Assembly (NCBI GenBank): GCA_932521035.1
Contig: OW051495.1
Span: 6,262,001-6,326,000, forward strand
Direction of reading: 5' to 3'
DNA length: 64,000 nucleotides
DNA from: Oscheius dolichura
Taxonomy: Eukaryota; Nematoda; Chromadorea; Rhabditida; Rhabditidae
Positions 24,401-39,479 of this stretch are shown piece after piece. The translations under genes were made by a program, and so were the position numbers. The notes under the pieces were generated by a model. The model made no database searches and was not told the origin of the DNA. It worked only from the letters and a program-made list of their open reading frames with translations. Positions within the stretch are counted from its first letter, which is position 1. Each line of letters starts with the position of its first letter.

Positions 24401-25731
24401 ATGCTCATCTACCTGTTCTTCCCCCTCCTCGTCTCCGGCCAAGGCTGTTCTCGAGGCGACTGCTCCAGCCGCGGAGAGTGCTTCGGCTCCTCCATGCTGC
24501 CCTTCTGCCTCTGTGACTTCGGCTACTTCGGCTCCCGCTGCGAGCAATGTCAGTCTCTTTTCTGAGATAGAAAAGGAAAATTACAGCATGGGGCATGACA
24601 GGACTCCAGCCAGGAGGGGTCCAGACCTGTATCACCAACTTCGACTGCTCCAGTAACGGGCTCTGTGTCTTCGGGGCGTGTGCCTGTTTCCTCGGCTTCT
24701 CTGGGACACACTGTGAGACCAACGGGTTCATCAATCCCTCTGGTATGGTCACCACCCCCTATCTATAGAATTGTTACTTAAGGTGGGCAGATAACCCTCT
24801 CGCCCCTCGGCTTCACTCTGAATACCTGCGACGCGACGGACTGTTCCAACAACGGGGTCTGCGTCGGGTCAAAGACGAGTCCCTTCTGTCTGTGCAACCT
24901 GGGAAAGACTGGCCTTCGCTGTGAAACGGACTTCATCTTGGGTAAGGGAAGTGCCGGAAGAGGAAAGACATCTCAGGCAACAACGACCCGAGTGCCCCCC
25001 TGACCCAGTGCTCTGCCAGCGACTGCAATAACAAGGGCCTCTGCATCGGGACTAAAAATTCGTTCTATTGTGCCTGTCAGATCGGATACACCGGGTCCAG
25101 ATGCGAAAACAGTAAACACCCCCGAGTTCCGTAATAGCCTGCTTCAGCCCCGTATCCCCTCTGCTCTGCTCAGGATTGTAACTCCAATGGACTCTGCCTG
25201 GGGACAAAAGGAAAGTTCACGTGTGCTTGTTACCTGGGATATTCTGGAGACCGCTGCCAAACGAGTAAGTCGACCACAAAAAGAGCACAACAGTCCCATT
25301 TCAGTCAGTGGAACGATTTGCGAGTCGTCGGACTGCAATTCCAATGGGATCTGTATAGGCACGAAGAACCAATTCAGCTGTGTCTGCAACTTCGGCTACG
25401 CCGGCGACAGGTGTCAAAACAGATTCGGAGTTCTGCCCGGTCTTGAGGGAGCCTTCTGTGAAACCAAGGATTGCTCTGGCAACGGGCTTTGCATTGGTTC
25501 GAAACTTCTTCCTCTTTGTACATGCGCTCCTGGTTTCATCGGACTTCGCTGTGAACTGGGTTGGTTGCTTGTGACGACCTAACTCAATTATCAAATTCAG
25601 AGCCACCTTGTAATGCTCTGCTCAGCTGTTCCGGCAATGGCCTTTGTTTCGGAACGATCAAATCATACAGTTGCGTCTGCAACCTAGGATTTAAGGGAAC
25701 CTTCTGTGAAATTAATGATCTTTTGGGCTAG
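24401..25731 (+). CDS. Secreted protein of eight tandem EGF-like domains
   Basis: The signal peptide is MLIYLFFPLLVSGQG. Eight EGF-like repeats follow, each with six Cys in the pattern C-x(4-5)-C-S/N-x-N/R-G-x-C-x(8)-C-x-C-x(2)-G-x(2)-G-x(2)-C, for example CDATDCSNNGVCVGS then LCNLGKTGLRCET. Most repeats are encoded by about one exon, with introns of about 38-65 nt between them. The protein ends FKGTFCEINDLLG and stop, with no transmembrane or GPI signal, so it is probably an extracellular matrix or luminal protein. Repeat 2 has a shortened loop between its third and fourth Cys. The ligand is unknown; the shared DCxSNGLCIG signature across repeats points to internal duplication. Confidence 0.85.
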
Positions 25732-25857
25732 ATTACAGCGCAGTAGATCACTAGATCTAATTGTTTGTACATATCGGTTGAATAATAAACCAGTATTTAT
25801 TATTCTATAATACAACATTTATAAACAAGTTTAACAACATTATCAGATAATAACCTT

Positions 25858-26665
25858 CTAGTCGATAACTCTATGTTTCCTTTTCAAATGGTTAGCAGTT
25901 AGTCTAGCCTTCTCAGAATTGTCAAGAGCACAGCAATACGAGCAGAAAATACACTTGCACCGCTCGTCTTTTACGAGATAAAAATATTTGAAAGGAAATT
26001 TCTGGAAAAAATTTACATTAGCAATATTATCCTACAGGTTCTAGCGGAGCTCGTCTCCTCGTCCTTGCCTTTATTCCTAGAGCAGTCTAAAATTAAAATG
26101 TCTTATTACTTCGACAAAGTGTTGTTTCCGTTAGAATGGCCAACGGTAAAAAACTAACAAAGTGATCAAGTTCCTGCTCCAACCAGTTTATATTCATTTC
26201 AGTACCTTTGATTGCTTGCTTTTCTAATTTTTTCAGTTCTAATATTCCTAAACAGGTAAAAGCAAATATTCTAGAAATGCTGATACCTTTTGGAGTAGTG
26301 GCAAAATTGGCTCTCTTCTCGCACAATGTTCTCATAGTTTTTCCAGGCATAGTATTACCTAACCGTAACAATAAAAATTTTATAATGTACATACTTTTTC
26401 CGTAACTTACACTTCTAAGACCCGGCTGCTTGCTTCGTTTTTTGGGCCTGAACAGTGCCGTCCATTGGTTACCAGCCTAAGAAATGGTCATAAACGAAAT
26501 TATAAAAGTCACATTAATCGATTCTTCATCAGAGGCTTCACTAAAAGATTCCACATTGTATTCATCGCCATCACGCACACTACCAGCCAAAGATGCAGTT
26601 GAAGCATCTGTGAAATCTCCATCGGTAGATAAGTCGGCATCTTCCATAGATCGTTCGGAACTCAT
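25858..26665 (-). CDS. Small nuclear-type protein with BED-like C2-H2 finger
   Basis: ATG at 26663-26665, two bases after a tgtaacag acceptor. Five exons: an acidic Ser/Asp-rich start (MSSERSMEDADLSTDGDF), a basic patch FRPKKRSKQPG, a helical middle (MPGKTMRTLCEKRANFATT; LELKKLEKQAIKG), a basic linker KARTRRRAPLEP, and a C-terminal CKCIFCSYCCALDNSEKAR followed by HLKRKH. The CxxC plus HxxxxH arrangement (FYLVKDERCKCIFC...LTANHLKRKH) resembles a BED/hobo-type zinc finger. It ends VID, stop at 25858-25860. BED fingers occur in DNA-binding factors and domesticated hAT transposases. It lies 196 bases downstream of actin on the same strand, so the two could be co-transcribed. Confidence 0.65.
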
Positions 26666-26860
26666 AACTGTTACAGGAGATTGGAATCAAAGCAATACAA
26701 CAAATGTCGAGTAGCACCTGGAAATCCCAGACCAAATAATCCTCATAAGCGAAAACAAAGCAAATATAGACCAATTAGCAAAATATATTTATTATGACAG
26801 ACAAAGAAATAAGGCAGAAAATGCCATAAACAGGCTCATTACAAATAAATAACATAACGG

Positions 26861-30578
<3,718 letters not shown>

Positions 30579-31783
30579 TTAGGCAACAAGCCATCCAGTA
30601 CAGCGGATATAATGCTGACCCTTGTCCAAAGCGAGCAATGCTTTGACGTCTTCAGGGGACAGTTGGAGATCCACCACCTGAAATTGGTCGCTAATTGTAC
30701 TCGAGGAGGCAGTTACCTTGAAATTTTCACTAATCCTTTTGGGCGTAGCTGATTTGGGAACAATGCCTACGCCTTGACTGGTAGCAAAAGCCAATAAAAT
30801 GAGCTAAACAATAGATTTTCGAGTATGAAAATGTGGTTATACGGGAATAGTTGTGTTGTATTTTTTAGCTATGTCGCACACAACTGGATCTTCAATAAGT
30901 TTCGGCTCATGACGGGCCAGGGAGGAAAACGCCTGAATGTTTTTATATTTTAATTTGGAAGTCATCCAACCTGGAAGAAGATTCCTTCTTTTTTACAATA
31001 ATCATGAAGTTCTTGACGAACAAAATGGGGATGGTACTCGACCTGGTTGGCACAGGGCATCGACTAAAGGCAACGTTTTTTTTACTAATAGAGCTGTCTC
31101 TCGCCTTTCCATACTCCTTTATCTCCTCCAAATGCTTGATCTCGTAGTTTGACACCCCCACGGAATGGACCTTTCCCTCTTCTGAAGTGGAATTTCTCAC
31201 CTTTCGACCCAAAAGACCCACCCGAGAGCTTTTCTAGAGCCAGATAGGTCTCCTTTCGGAATTCCTTATTCCTTGGGTCGTTGACATCGAACGAGTCCGG
31301 CTTGGGGTAGTGGATCAAGATCATATCGAGGTAGCTGTGGTCTGGTTACTTCACCACTCGGAAAACTCACTCTGTATGGAGATTTTTCAGGGATTCGGCG
31401 ACGAGTTTTCGCGTCCCTTCTTGGGGATCCTCGGGACACGGGAAGAACTTGGTAGTGATGAAGATATCCTCTCTTTTTAGATCAAATTTAGGCAGAAGTT
31501 CCTAGATTTGGAATGGGAAACGGCGAAATGAGGGAGATACCTTCAAGGCCTGCCCCAGTTCGGGTTCATTCGAATAATATTTGGCCGTGTCGAACATCCT
31601 GTACCCGGCGGAGAGAGCCGCCTCAACACACGGCCTTACCTTAGAAATTCCCCAAGTTTTTACGTCAAATAATCAAAAACTTACATTATTTCCGGTAATT
31701 TTATAGGTTCCCAGTCCCACCAGAGGAATGTAGCAACCCGAATTCAATTTAGCAGCTCCTCCGACAGCTTTTTGGAATGACAT
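30579..31783 (-). CDS. Aldo-keto reductase
   Basis: ATG at 31781-31783, two bases after a ttttcctag acceptor. The product is a TIM-barrel aldo-keto reductase of about 300 residues: SGCYIPLVGLGTYKI, YRMFDTAKYYSNEPELG (catalytic Asp and Tyr), DIFITTKFFPCP (catalytic Lys), MILIHYPKPDSF (catalytic His), VHSVGVSNYEIKHLEEI, VEYHPHFVRQELHDYC, and GIVPKSATPKRISENFKV (NADPH-binding). It ends HYIRCTGWLVA. All four catalytic residues are visible. It reduces carbonyls to alcohols with NADPH in the cytosol. Around eight exons have introns of about 35-50 nt. The P450 cluster nearby gives a possible xenobiotic-metabolism context; the specific substrate cannot be told. Confidence 0.9.
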
Positions 31784-32255
31784 TTCTAGGAAAAATAAGG
31801 GGAAGAGAAAGAAAACAACTGGAATAAATAAGGGATGGGGACGGTTGGCAAAGTAGCGCGATTGCGTTCGGCCGAGGTTCAAGGTCAAGGACACAGGGGC
31901 ACATTTGGCTGGATGAAGAGGGGATAGTCTGGCAATTGGCCCCTTTTTCAAATTAAAAAAGACGAATATTACGGAGTGACACTACTAAAGACGAGGATTC
32001 ATTTTGAGTCAAGAAGGACAGTAGCCTGGAACAGCAGCTCGGGGAGGCGGCTTCCACTGGGGAGCTGTTGGCCACTCAAGAGCACAGTAGAAACGTCTGA
32101 AATGCTCAGACCCTGATCTAATTTGACCGAGATTCCTTGGCTCATGTATTATGTGTCACCAATCTCCCCCCGGCTTCAGACGGCCGTCCATAAAGTGGAG
32201 ATGGCCGTTCGGCCTGGGAGTCTCATTGATCCCCTTCCCCCCGATCTCCACCGGC
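31784..32255. promoter_or_regulatory. Divergent intergenic region, no gene seen
   Basis: About 470 bases between the aldo-keto reductase (minus) and an unknown membrane protein gene (plus). No clear TATA box or coding frame. Confidence 0.3.
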
Positions 32256-33944
32256 ATGCTTCTCGTCCTTTTCTGTACAGTCATCTCTAGAGTCCTCGCC
32301 AAATTCACGATAGATTTACAACTACAGGTAGGCCCGTCTCCCTCTGTTTTGAATCTCCTGGATCAGGCCCACACCCCCGTCACAGTGGCCCTCCCCTCGG
32401 CTGCTCCCCCATGGATCCTCCACTCCAATATCCCTCTCTCCCTGTCTCTTTCCCCCTGTCCCTTGTCATCTTTCCCCACTTCTCTGGTCACTCAGTCGAC
32501 AAAGTTTTCAATCCTCCTGGATAAGGACCACCTGGATAAAATCATCGAGAAGGGGAAGTGTGGGAGTACGACAGAGACGAGGTGGAAGTGATGAGGAAGA
32601 CGTACTCAATTCCTTTAGTCTGTTTGTCACGGTAACTTCAAATGAAGAAGCTACTGGAGCCTTGTTTATGTCGGTCGTTGCCGGCCCAGGACAACACAAA
32701 AGTCCGATTGAAGTGGATGGATCTGCCCGTTTTTCTATTACAAGTTAGTCGTCGTCAACAATTCCACAAGTGTAGACGGTTTCCTGAATTCAAGGGGGAC
32801 AAATGGGGGGACGTAGTAAGGAAGTTGAATCAATCGATAATCCCGGTCTCCCCCAAAAATAGACAGCCGTTCCTTCAGAAAGTCAGTATGCTTCCTTCTT
32901 CTTCCAGCTACATTCCATCGAACAAGGACTGAACTTGGAAGTCGGCCTCACCCATGGATCTGCCGAAGTGGTCGTCTATTCCCGCGCACACTAGAGTCAG
33001 TTCAGATATTCGTCTCTTTCTGTGTCGATTTGGAGGGCAACCGTCTGGGGAGAGCCTTCTTCCCTGCAGGATTCACTAGATTCATCGACCCGGTGGAATT
33101 GGTTCAGCTGATCGAGACTTATTCCTGTGATGGGGGAGCTCTTTACCACGACCTGGAGACGGATCCTCCCGCCATTATTATTAGGTAGACCTGTATCTCC
33201 CCGTCTGTCTCTACTCTTCCATCCAGGATACGGTCTGCTTCGGCTACCGGCGGGATAGTGGTCTCCGCGGACGAGCATCATGCTCACGGTATCGCCCCAT
33301 TTCCACACCTAACTGTCTATAATTCCAGGTTCTAGACTGCATCGAGCGGCCGTTGCAGGTGACCAGATCACCCTTGGGTCAAATGACACCATCACCCTGG
33401 ATTTCCCCGTAGAAAGCAATGTGTCTTTTGCTGTTTTGTAGGCAGAGCAGTCGTATCAAAACTACCTTTCAGTTCGGGAGAAGTGTCTGTCTCCGGCCTT
33501 CTCTGTGCCGAAGAGGAACACGTCCAACTGGGCTCGTTCCTCCCAGGGAATTACACCATTCCTACGAGTTCCCTTGCTGTCGAGGTAACTCTGCCCCTCC
33601 CTCTGGCACTGTTCTCTTCAGTGCAACGTGACCATGACTCGAGTCGCCCTGACTTTTTTCGCCGAAGAGGACTCAGTTCTTTCCATCCAGGCAGACGAAG
33701 AAGAAACGAAAAGGAAGATGCCATGGTCCGTAGAGAATTATCCAAAATAGACGAGTTCAGGTATATTATGGCTGGAGTTCTTCTGATCTCGGCGGCGGTT
33801 ATTTCGATAGTCGTCGGTGGAATATTCTACGCTTTCTCGAAGGCAAAACTGGAGGGGAAAAGACGAAAAGACGAGACAAGAAGAAGGATCAGTATTCCAA
33901 TGACTACTTTGACTGGAATCCCCCTGGAGGACAAGTGGCAATGA
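32256..33944 (+). CDS. Unknown type I membrane protein
   Basis: Begins with a signal peptide MLLVLFCTVISRVLAKFTID and ends with one transmembrane helix (IMAGVLLISAAVISIVVGGI) followed by a basic tail (KAKLEGKRRKDETRRRISI) and stop at 33942-33944. The ectodomain exons include LFVTVTSNEEATGALFMSV, RSASATGGIVVSADEHHAH, AGDQITLGSNDTITLDFP, SGLLCAEEEHVQLGSFLPG, NYTIPTSSLAVE and CNVTMTRVALTFFAEEDSV, with several N-glycosylation sites and a beta-strand-like pattern. I do not recognise the family. Exon borders between about 32750 and 33050 are uncertain because no single frame is open throughout. The layout suggests a cell-surface glycoprotein. Confidence 0.55.
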
Positions 33945-34369
33945 ACGTGTTCAAAGATCAGTAGAAACCGATTGTATAGAATAAAAGTAGAGAATTCTAT
34001 TTAGAATTGGTTCGAATAGACCAAAATGTGTTCAGAGGCACGTGTACGAGACGACAAAGAGAAGCTGACTCAAAGAATTTGTAGTTGAATGGCATAAAAC
34101 GGAACAGACACCATCACAATCTGTCCTCCTCCTCTCACTCGTAACCCCGCCTCCAGGAGACGAACAGGGGGCAGGGGGGCCTCGAATATTTACGATACTA
34201 CAACCCTCCTTCGAATAGCCGGGTGTTTTCACTGAATGCATTTCCCGGCCAATTGTCTTTTTCACCCGCTCCCATTGATCCCTCCGAGTCTTTCCCATAC
34301 TTTTTCAGGTGCTGCGGTAGGTCGGCGATAACGGTTCCACTCGACAGCTGTCTTTTCGCCAGCCTAACC
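33945..34369. other. Intergenic region, no gene seen
   Basis: About 425 bases between the membrane protein gene and the P450 pseudogene. An AATAAAAG polyadenylation-like signal is at about 33981. No other feature. Confidence 0.35.
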
Positions 34370-35778
34370 ATGTTCCTTTTTCTTATTTTTCTCTCTCTCC
34401 TCATCATTTACATCGTCAATTTCTTGCTCAAACGGAGTAAACTTCCACCGGGTAAGTAGCCGTGCCCCTCGGGGTTCACAACAGCTGTCCCTAGGTCCCT
34501 TCCCCTATCCTTTCGTTGGCAATCTTCCTCAAATAAAGAAATTGGCTCTAGAAAATGGAGGAACAGTCGCGGCACTTCAAGCGCTCAAAAAGGTAAGGAA
34601 GAGGGTCCTCTCTGACAGAGTCAATTCAGCAATACGGTCCAATCTTCACCCTCTGGGTCGGTCCCCAGCCGACTGTTCATATCGGCTGCATGTCAATCGC
34701 CCAACAAAAAATGATCAAGAGGGGCTCGGAGTTTTTTGACCGATGGGTCCCGTCCATTATGAACTCTGTGCGAAGTGATCTCCCCTGTTGGCTCCTCTTA
34801 TAAGAGACATTTCAGATGGATTGAGACTTATAGGCAGCAACGGAGAGCAGTGGATGGAACAGCGTCGCTTCACCATCCAGACACTGCGCAATTTCGGAGT
34901 CGGACGAGGGATCATAGAGGAGATGATCATGGCTGAGTTGTACTCGAGGTAGAGGAAGAGGCTGGAGGGAAATTTGAGATCTAGAACGAAGAAATTGGAC
35001 CAGCAATTGGATATAGACCTGAATCCTCAGGAAATGTTCGACCTTTTGGTGGGATGCGTTGTGAATCGGCTACTGTTCGGAGAGCCACTGGATGATGTGA
35101 GTTGGAGTGATCACAACAAATGAGCCTCTTATATGCGAAGGCGTTCTTCGAGAGTAAGAAGGCCATGGACTCCTTCCTCCAGGGCCTGTCCCTCTTTGAC
35201 ATGCTCATGGAGAGTTCCTGGGCCACTCGTCTGCCCTATATCAGGGAGAGGTGGGAGAGACTGTGGGGACCACAGGCAAAGGTGAAGAGTTTCCTGGAGG
35301 AGCAGGTCAAAACCAGATGAGAGGGGAATTGAAAGAAGGGAAGGTGGCTGTAGGATACGAGACATCGAGACGGGAGAACATGTCATCGCCGAGGAGCCGG
35401 GGAATTATGTCGACGCGTATCTGGTGAAGATGAGGGAGGAGGAGGAGAAGGGAGGAGACACCACCTACAGTGAGGAGGTTTAAAATGGTTTCAGTTTAAC
35501 CCGTCTCGCTTTTATCTGGCCAGTCCCTCGACCAGTTTGTGCCCCCTTTCGGAATGGGAAAGCGCTCCTGTTTAGGGGAGTCACTCGCCCGGGCCGAAAT
35601 ATACTTAGTAAGAGTAGAGAAGCATATTAAATAGATCTACTTCTAGGTTCTGGGCAACCTGATACTGTGGTACGACATCCAGCCGACAGAGAAGCTGCCG
35701 TCCATTAAACTGAAGAACAACTTCGGGGTGGTCAAGAGGGCCTCCGACCCTTACACAATGAGATTCCGAAAGTTTTAA
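34370..35778 (+). pseudogene. Cytochrome P450 pseudogene (clan 2), I-helix to K-helix region deleted
   Basis: The first half is P450-like: membrane anchor MFLFLIFLSLLIIYIVNFLL, KLPPG|GPFPYPFVGN, YGPIFTLWVGPQPTVHIG, EQWMEQRRFTIQTLRNFG, VGCVVNRLLFGEPLDD and SFLEEQVKTR. Three defects follow. The intron after VKTR begins AT instead of GT (about 35318). After NYVDAYLVKMREEEEKGG the gene jumps straight to FNPSRF, so the oxygen-binding I-helix, ExxR motif and meander (about 450 bases in the sister genes) are missing. A one-base shift near 35517 then puts [19 protein letters not shown], the heme-Cys region, in another frame. The tail LGNLILWYDIQPTEKLPS ends at 35778. It cannot make an active enzyme. 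Confidence 0.85.
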
Positions 35779-35925
35779 TAAAGATTCGAGTGGGAATAAA
35801 GGGAAAAGAGACAATTTATGACTTGAGAGAACAACACGGCCGTCAGAGTGTGATTAGGGCAGAGAATCGATGCGAATGTGTTTTCTATGTGCTTTGACCC
35901 CTGTCGAAAGACACTCTCGACCCGG

Positions 35926-35933
35926 TATAAAGG
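35926..35933 (+). promoter_or_regulatory. TATA box upstream of the second P450
   Basis: TATAAAGG lies 100 bases upstream of the ATG at 36026. A TGTTTCAG acceptor at 36011-36018, seven bases before the ATG, suggests that the leader is replaced by trans-splicing. Confidence 0.55.
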
Positions 35934-36025
35934 TACCTGGGAAGTCGATCGACCGACTACTGCTTCTCCTATCTTTATGTCCTTCTTGAATTGTCTCTAT
36001 TACTCAGTATTGTTTCAGACCAGAA

Positions 36026-37910
36026 ATGATCTTCTGGCTCCTAGCAGCGGCCGTCGTCGCCTACTTCTTCTACTCTACCTACTCCCAAACCCGTAAATTA
36101 CCCCCAGGTAGCTTCTCCCTTCCTTCTCTCTAATTGAAATATCTTTAGGACCTTCTCCTCTCCCCCTGGTGGGAAATATCCACCAGCTGTTTTATGGCTT
36201 CTTCAAACATAGAAGTGTAATAACTGTATGGAAAGAATGGCGAAAGGTTGACCAGCCCCGTTCCATTCTAATGCTCTCTTCTAGACCTATGGAGACGTCT
36301 TCACCTTCTGGCTCGGCCCACTGCCGACGGTGAACATCTGCGACTATCAGCTGGCACAGGAAGCGATGGTAAAGAATGGCTCGAACTTTGTGGATCGACT
36401 CTACATCTACATTGTCAACGTCGTCAGAGGTAAGTGGCTAGGGGATTGAGAACAGAGAAATTGACAGAAAATATGGGTGTCATCATGTCCAACGGCGGCC
36501 ACTGGCAGGAACAGAGGCGGTTCGCCCTCCACACTCTGAGAAATTTCGGACTGGGAAAGAATGTGATGCAGGACAGGATCATGCTGGAATACGACTACAG
36601 GTAGGGACAGTTCTATCTCAGAATTATCGATTTAGGTCGAATATACTGGACAAGGACATCGAAAAGGCAGGGGGACAGCTGAGCATGGACCCTTATCACT
36701 TCTTGGAATTGACCGTGGGAAATGTTATCAACCGTATACTCTTTACCGAGCGGTTTGTTGAGGTCAGTTCTCTTTTTTGAACATGGGAAGAGGCTGAGAT
36801 TGCAGGACGAGGAGAAGGAATTCTTCCGGCTGAAGAAGATCATCGACAACCTCATCGAGCAGTCGTCCATCATCGATTTCGCCCTGACCGAGAGAAGTGC
36901 CCAGTGGCCGGGGCTCAAACAGTACAAGGACTATAGGATCAAGCCCCTCTGGGATATCGTCGACTTTATCAAGGGACAAGTGACTAGAAGGTGACCGGAG
37001 GTAGAGGAAATGAACAGAGAGCTATTTTAGGAAGGCGGAAATCGCGTCGGGAGAACGGGATATCCACGGGGGAGCGGAAGACTACGTTGACGCGTTCTTC
37101 CTCGAAATGGAGAAGAGCGATAAGGGAGACAGCTTCACGTACGGGTCACGGCACACTTTATCGAGTCGATTACAGAGAACACTCCCTCGTTATCACGCTG
37201 TTTGATCTATGGCTGGCCGGTCAAGAAACGACCACCACTACCCTTCAGTGGGCCATCGCCTACCTCATCCAAAATCCTCAGGCCCGTTGGCCTCCTTGTC
37301 CGTTCAAAGAGATGGTTTCAGGATCTCAAGAAACTTCAAGAAGAATTGGACCAAGTGACAGGCAGAAGTAGGAGTCTCAACCTATCCGACAAGCCAAACA
37401 CTCCCTTCCTTAATGCGGTGATTCTGGAAGTGCTGCGAGTCAGTTCCCTCCTTCCGATGAACTTGTGGAGGATAGCCGCCGCCGACACGGCGGTCGGGGG
37501 ATACGCCATCCCGAAGGGTACCCCCATCACGGCTCAACTTTCGGTTATCATGAATGACGAATCCAATTTCAAGGACCCCCAGAAGGTGAGCTTATTCCTT
37601 ACCAGGTGACAGACGGCTTTCAGTTCAATCCTTCTCGTTTCCTGGAGAACAACAACGACCAATACGTGGTGGCCTTCGGACTGGGAAAGAGGGCCTGTCT
37701 GGGAGAATCTCTGGCCAGGGCAGAACTCTATATGGTTTGACATTGACCCTGTTTGTAAGAAAAAGTGAATTTCAGATCCTCGGTAACCTTGCTCTGCACT
37801 ACAATTTTGTCGAAGATCCCAAGCGGCCAGCATCCATGAAAGCGCTGACTGAGAGGAGCTCTGTGAGGAAAGCACGAGCTTATAATATTCTCATTTCTAA
37901 GAGAACCTGA
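36026..37910 (+). CDS. Cytochrome P450 (clan 2, nematode type)
   Basis: Complete P450 of about 490 residues: N-terminal anchor [18 protein letters not shown], Pro-rich hinge [33 protein letters not shown]-helix [18 protein letters not shown]-helix [18 protein letters not shown] (AGxET), K-helix EVLR, meander FNPSRFL, and heme loop [18 protein letters not shown] with the axial Cys. It would be an ER-bound monooxygenase fed by P450 reductase. One intron (37279-37318) appears to begin GC rather than GT: CCTCAG|GCCCGT...TTTCAG|GATCTC keeps the frame [15 protein letters not shown]. Others are standard 35-45 nt introns. It is the intact gene most similar in layout to the upstream pseudogene. Confidence 0.92.
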
Positions 37911-37975
37911 GAAGAATAATTAATTGTAAATAATTCAATAAAGGAGTATCTTGTTCCTTTCCTTCCTCCTCGAGC

Positions 37976-38853
37976 CTAGAGTTTGGGTCTCTTACAGACG
38001 AAGTACCTGTGAACCGAGTCACAAGGGAAGTCGTTCCACTGTCCCCGAGTCGGTCCTCCCCCCAGCATGTCCGTGGCCAACTGAAACATTCCATACGACG
38101 CCTTGCCTCCACCTTACTATGACACAATACTGATTGCCCCCAACATTATCCGGTCTCAACGGGGCCCAGTTGGTGTAGTCCAGCTGAATTGACGTTCGTC
38201 TGCAAAGGAATTAACCAACCGGTGTGCCATCGAAGTTGACAAAGTTATCGTTTGTATTTCCGGTTCCAATTCTGAACACTCCAATGGCCATTCTAAATTA
38301 GAGCTGCCTTATTTTCGACAAGTGACCTACCGTTGGCCAGGCAGACCGGGGGGCGTCAGGGCTGAAAGTTCTCTTTTGTAAGAAAATCTGAATAGATGTT
38401 CACGTACAGGTGACAAAGGCATTCTCTGCGTCGCTGTGGATCGAGGCCAGATCCCCTCCCAGACCCATACAATATACCCTGGCATCGGTGATGGACAGGC
38501 CTAAGAACGCCCCGAGAAAGTAGCAGGAAGCCGACTCGGCAAAGAACAGCCACCCGGGCAGACAAGCGGCTGAAAGACCCTCTACAAAGAATAGAAGTAG
38601 AAGTTTACGGGTTGTAGTCGTGGTTGGCATGGAGGTGGTAGTCGTGGAAAGGGTGGAGGAAAGCGTTGTAGTTCCGGGACTAATCTGCGGACTGCCAGGG
38701 AGGTCATCGGCTGGCATTTCATCTCTTATAAAGGCAACTAGTCTATTTACGGGTTACGGTGCTTATACAGCCGGAAACTGTCGGGGAAAACAGTAGCAAA
38801 ATGGAAAATATAATGGAGTTTAGCTGATTCCGGATTGAAAAATGGGCAATCAT
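37976..38853 (-). CDS. clec: Secreted C-type lectin-domain protein
   Basis: The first exon starts at 38853 and gives a signal peptide (MIAHFSIRNQLNSIIFSILL then LFSPTVSGC), spliced over a 40-nt intron to a Ser/Thr/Pro-rich, mucin-like stalk (SSTLSTTTTSMPTTTTTR). The C-type lectin-like domain follows: CLPGWLFFAESASCYFLGAF, ARVYCMGLGGDLASIHSDAE, TGNTNDNFVNFDGTP, LDYTNWAPLRPDNVGGNQYC and GQWNDFPCDSVHRYFVCKRP, ending KL at 37976. The disulfide Cys and the WND motif are present; a classical EPN/QPD sugar motif is replaced by RPDN. Such proteins are abundant in nematodes and often respond to pathogens. It sits inside the P450 cluster on the opposite strand. Confidence 0.85.
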
Positions 38854-39479
38854 AGCCTTATCGGGAGTGGGTTTCTCTTTTGATGGCGGATAATCTCAAG
38901 CCGTGGGGCGATCATTGCAATCATTTCGTAGCTGCTTCTCTTCATAGATTCAACCGGCTTTAGCGGGAATTTTCGCATAAAACACAAAATTAGAACAGCA
39001 CATCGGATTCATCCTTTTTTTAAACAGGAGACCTTAAAATATTGTTTAGAGACGAATGGAAGGAAGCCGCCGTCCGTAAAAGAATAGACCCGTATACAAT
39101 ACAATACAATTATTACAAACGGGCCCATTTTATATCGACCAGTATCGTCTCAGAAAGGTCAAATTGTCGACTGCCAACTTCTTGTGCAATATTGCCTGAC
39201 CTGCTGGCAGACTGCTGATATTTTTCTTCAAGGAATTAGATAGAAAAGATAAGGACAGGCTTAGCAGATGTTTTCGGCCGTTCCCACACAGTTTGTGACC
39301 CCGGTCTGCCCATTTTGTGTCTTTATTTTTGATTTTACGGCAACACCCCTCGTCAAACATTGACAGACTCCTCTCATATGATAACCGCCCCCGACTGTTC
39401 CGCGGGGTTCTGGTTCTCGGTTACCTACCCTCTTTTAATAACTTTGAGGAATAGCCTTCCTCAATCTTCCTCTTCCAGA
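38854..39479. other. Intergenic region, no gene seen
   Basis: About 625 bases between the C-type lectin gene (minus) and the third P450 (plus). Short open frames are present, but none with domain or splice support. Confidence 0.35.

Noticed and set aside
26484-26714. Plus-strand frame opposite the BED-finger gene
   Set aside because: The minus strand joins five exons with a zinc-finger pattern; the plus frame is its shadow.
32256-33944. Identity as nuclear-pore gp210
   Set aside because: One C-terminal helix and beta-rich ectodomain fit loosely, but the gene is about a quarter of the expected length and lacks recognisable repeats.
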